Assembly: GCA_900617975.1 (NCBI GenBank)
Contig: UZAE01013592.1
Coordinates: 1 to 20,934, forward strand
Direction of reading: 5' to 3'
From: Rodentolepis nana
Taxonomy: Eukaryota > Platyhelminthes > Cestoda > Cyclophyllidea > Hymenolepididae
DNA: 20,934 bases
Positions 19,156 to 20,934 of the stretch are shown piece by piece. The notes below the pieces were generated by a model. The model saw nothing but the letters and a program-made list of their open reading frames with translations, was not told the DNA's origin and searched no databases. A program made the position numbers and the translations under genes. Every line of letters begins with the position of its first letter. Position 1 is the first letter of the stretch.

Positions 19156-19362
19156 ATATTTTTTCATTGGTAAATTTGACTTTTAAATCAATAGCGAGTA
19201 AACAAAACCATACAAAGACCTTGTTTCTAAGCCCTTTCAAATCGCATTATTTGTGTGGCGCCTGTTCTTAATCAAACTAAGTTGTGAATTCGGAAAGAAA
19301 ACTAAATCAGATCAAACACCTAGAATCACTGTAATTGAGCACTTGAATTCGCCGTGTGCAAG

Positions 19363-19676
19363 GAGTGGTGAGCGATTGACTTATCTCGACGTGGTTCACC
19401 CTGGCTAACGGTAGAAGTCCATAAACCTGACAGTCAACTTCCGACTTCAAACTACCATGACCCAACTGTATGTCATATTCGACCACTTCCACAGTACTCA
19501 CCTCACCTTTTTCCACTTTTCCTACATCTCTACCTTTGTGCCTGCATCTGATATCTTAGAATTTCTCTTCTGCCCCCCCCCCCCAATCCACTTTGTGTGC
19601 CAACGATACTCCTCCAATCCGTGAAGCTTGTAGTCAACTAAATGTCTACTGATGAATATTTTAATGCCTACCATTT

Positions 19677-19680
<4 letters not shown>
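19363..19680 (+). mobile_element. SINE-like element, third and most diverged copy
   Basis: It starts gagtggtgagcgattgactt. The head is shortened (ggttcaccctggctaacg, then agtccat). The body matches the other copies (cttcaaactaccatgaccc, ccacagtactcacct). The end tttaatgcctaccattttga replaces the usual terminus and runs into (AT)n. It holds a 10-C run at about 19575-19584. Confidence 0.72.

Positions 19681-19730
<50 letters not shown>
19679..19730. repeat. (AT)26 microsatellite
   Basis: 52 bases of uninterrupted AT at the 3' end of the third SINE-like copy. It may have grown from the element's A/T-rich tail. Confidence 0.97.
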
Positions 19731-19733
<3 letters not shown>

Positions 19734-20934
19734 TCAAGAAGTTCATTTATTTGGTGTTCAAAATACATGATGGGCCATCGCAATTAATGAGAAGATGCGT
19801 ACCAATGATATTTGCTGATTACAAACTACTTTTGGTGATTGAGAAAGTACAATGTTTCTACAATATTAACAATGACAACTATTCTTAGTACTACTAAAAG
19901 CACCTTCCCCGTCCACCCACAACCCTCCCCTCCCGCTCCCAGTTTTATTAATTCAAAACCATCTGATTAGGAGAAATAGCAAACCAGTTCGAGGCAAGCA
20001 ATTGGCTGTGTTATGAAGGCATAGCACCACAGACCTCACATTATTAGAATTTCAGAAGATTGAAAGTGTTCTCTCTGCGATTTGCTTTAGTTCCACTTCA
20101 TTTTTTGACTCCCAGGTGCACCGATGGGTTTATTTTCTTCATTTCCAGTAAAGGTCGACTAGTCATCTACTGTGGCAAGTGGTCATGTCCCTTCAGTGCC
20201 TTAAATAGATGAAGTCTCTTTATTTAAATTAAACAGTTAACTTGGCAAAAGTGAGTTGGGTCAATGTCACTTAATGACATTTTTAAACATTAGGCGATAT
20301 AGAATGAACTATTTTGACAACAGGGTTTACGAGGAAAATTCAAATTCAGTTCATCAATTACAATAAAAACTTCGATGCGCCACTAAGAAAGACACCATTC
20401 CATTGACACAAAAGACAATAACAACTGAACCAAAATATTTTCCACTGCATGAATGAAGCATCCAATGCGAAGCCTCAATCAATCGTCATTGTACCAGATA
20501 TAAAAGTAGGTGCATCGCTTAAGTGAAGCCATGACAGAAATCGTCTCTTCCGATTTCTTCAATGTAAACTATAGCATTTAGGGATTTGTTACACACTACT
20601 GCTACTAAATAGTCAATAAATAACTTCTTAAATCAAGTCAGATGATCATGTTACAAGCAAAATAACTAATTTCCACTAAAAATGCATTCATTTATGAATA
20701 GAATAAAGCAGATTATTTAAAAAATCGAAACGTAAATCGAAATTGAAACATTGTTCATTTTGTTCGCAATTTGGGATATGCCATGAGTGCCAAAATGGTG
20801 AAATGGTGTGGATGGATCAGGGATTCTCATTGGACTTGTCAGGTTGCTAATCGATATGTTACAATCACATCTCAGAGCTATGCCACTTGGGAGACATTTA
20901 AAAGAGATAGGCACATAAGGGATACTCGGGGGGG
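19731..20934. other. Intergenic, nothing recognised
   Basis: No gene, RNA or repeat can be supported. A TATAAAAG string at 20499-20506 precedes only a 16-codon frame. Confidence 0.5.

Noticed and set aside
19522..19888. Open frames with poly(IY) on both strands
   Set aside because: They are translations of the (AT)26 microsatellite.
20499..20580. TATA box and short gene
   Set aside because: TATAAAAG is followed only by a 16-codon frame. Such strings are expected in AT-rich DNA.

Overview
The window is AT-rich eukaryotic DNA. It holds two spliced aldo-keto reductase (AKR1-type) loci set in long gene-poor DNA full of decayed transposable elements. The AKR introns are very small: one of 34 bases and three of 71-76 bases in each locus. 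From general knowledge of the group, such introns suit a flatworm (tapeworm or fluke). The abundant non-LTR retroelements and a mariner would suit a large-genome flatworm, but the species is an inference and an arthropod with compact introns is not excluded.

Layout. 1-3198 is a decayed non-LTR (LINE) copy on the + strand, with linker, reverse transcriptase, RNase H and a C-terminal Cys-His knuckle, ending in an AAATAAAT-type tail. 3215-3790 resembles 13205-13880 (a diverged repeat pair). 4394-4555, 5169-5586 and 6476-7351 are minus-strand pieces of the same LINE. The last two have a 5' head module and flanking direct repeats, so they look like complete internally deleted elements. 7797-9001 (minus) is an intact five-exon AKR gene. 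9067-10806 holds no recognised gene. 10825-11924 is a broken mariner (DD34D) set between two (TA)n tracts, with an N at its damaged end. 12000-14600 holds no recognised gene beyond the repeat. 14681-15806 (plus) is the second AKR locus; its exon sizes match the first except for an 80-base deletion that removes the catalytic lysine and shifts the frame. 16748-17066, 18816-19155 and 19363-19680 are three short SINE-like elements that share their head with the deleted LINE copies and their 3' end with the LINE. The rest is unannotated intergenic sequence.

How the parts relate. The two AKR loci are divergent paralogues about 5.7 kb apart; one looks functional and the other looks dead unless the assembly has lost 80 bases. 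The LINE probably supplied the machinery that moved the SINE-like and deleted copies, because all share the 3' end.

The least ordinary signals are: (1) many short tandem duplications, mostly 33-41 bases per unit, seen in three separate retroelement copies but not noticed in the AKR or mariner sequence; (2) a roughly 60-base head with inverted-repeat ends, which in one copy appears flipped exactly between those repeats; (3) the 80-base lesion in the second AKR locus. I saw no convincing new multi-gene system.
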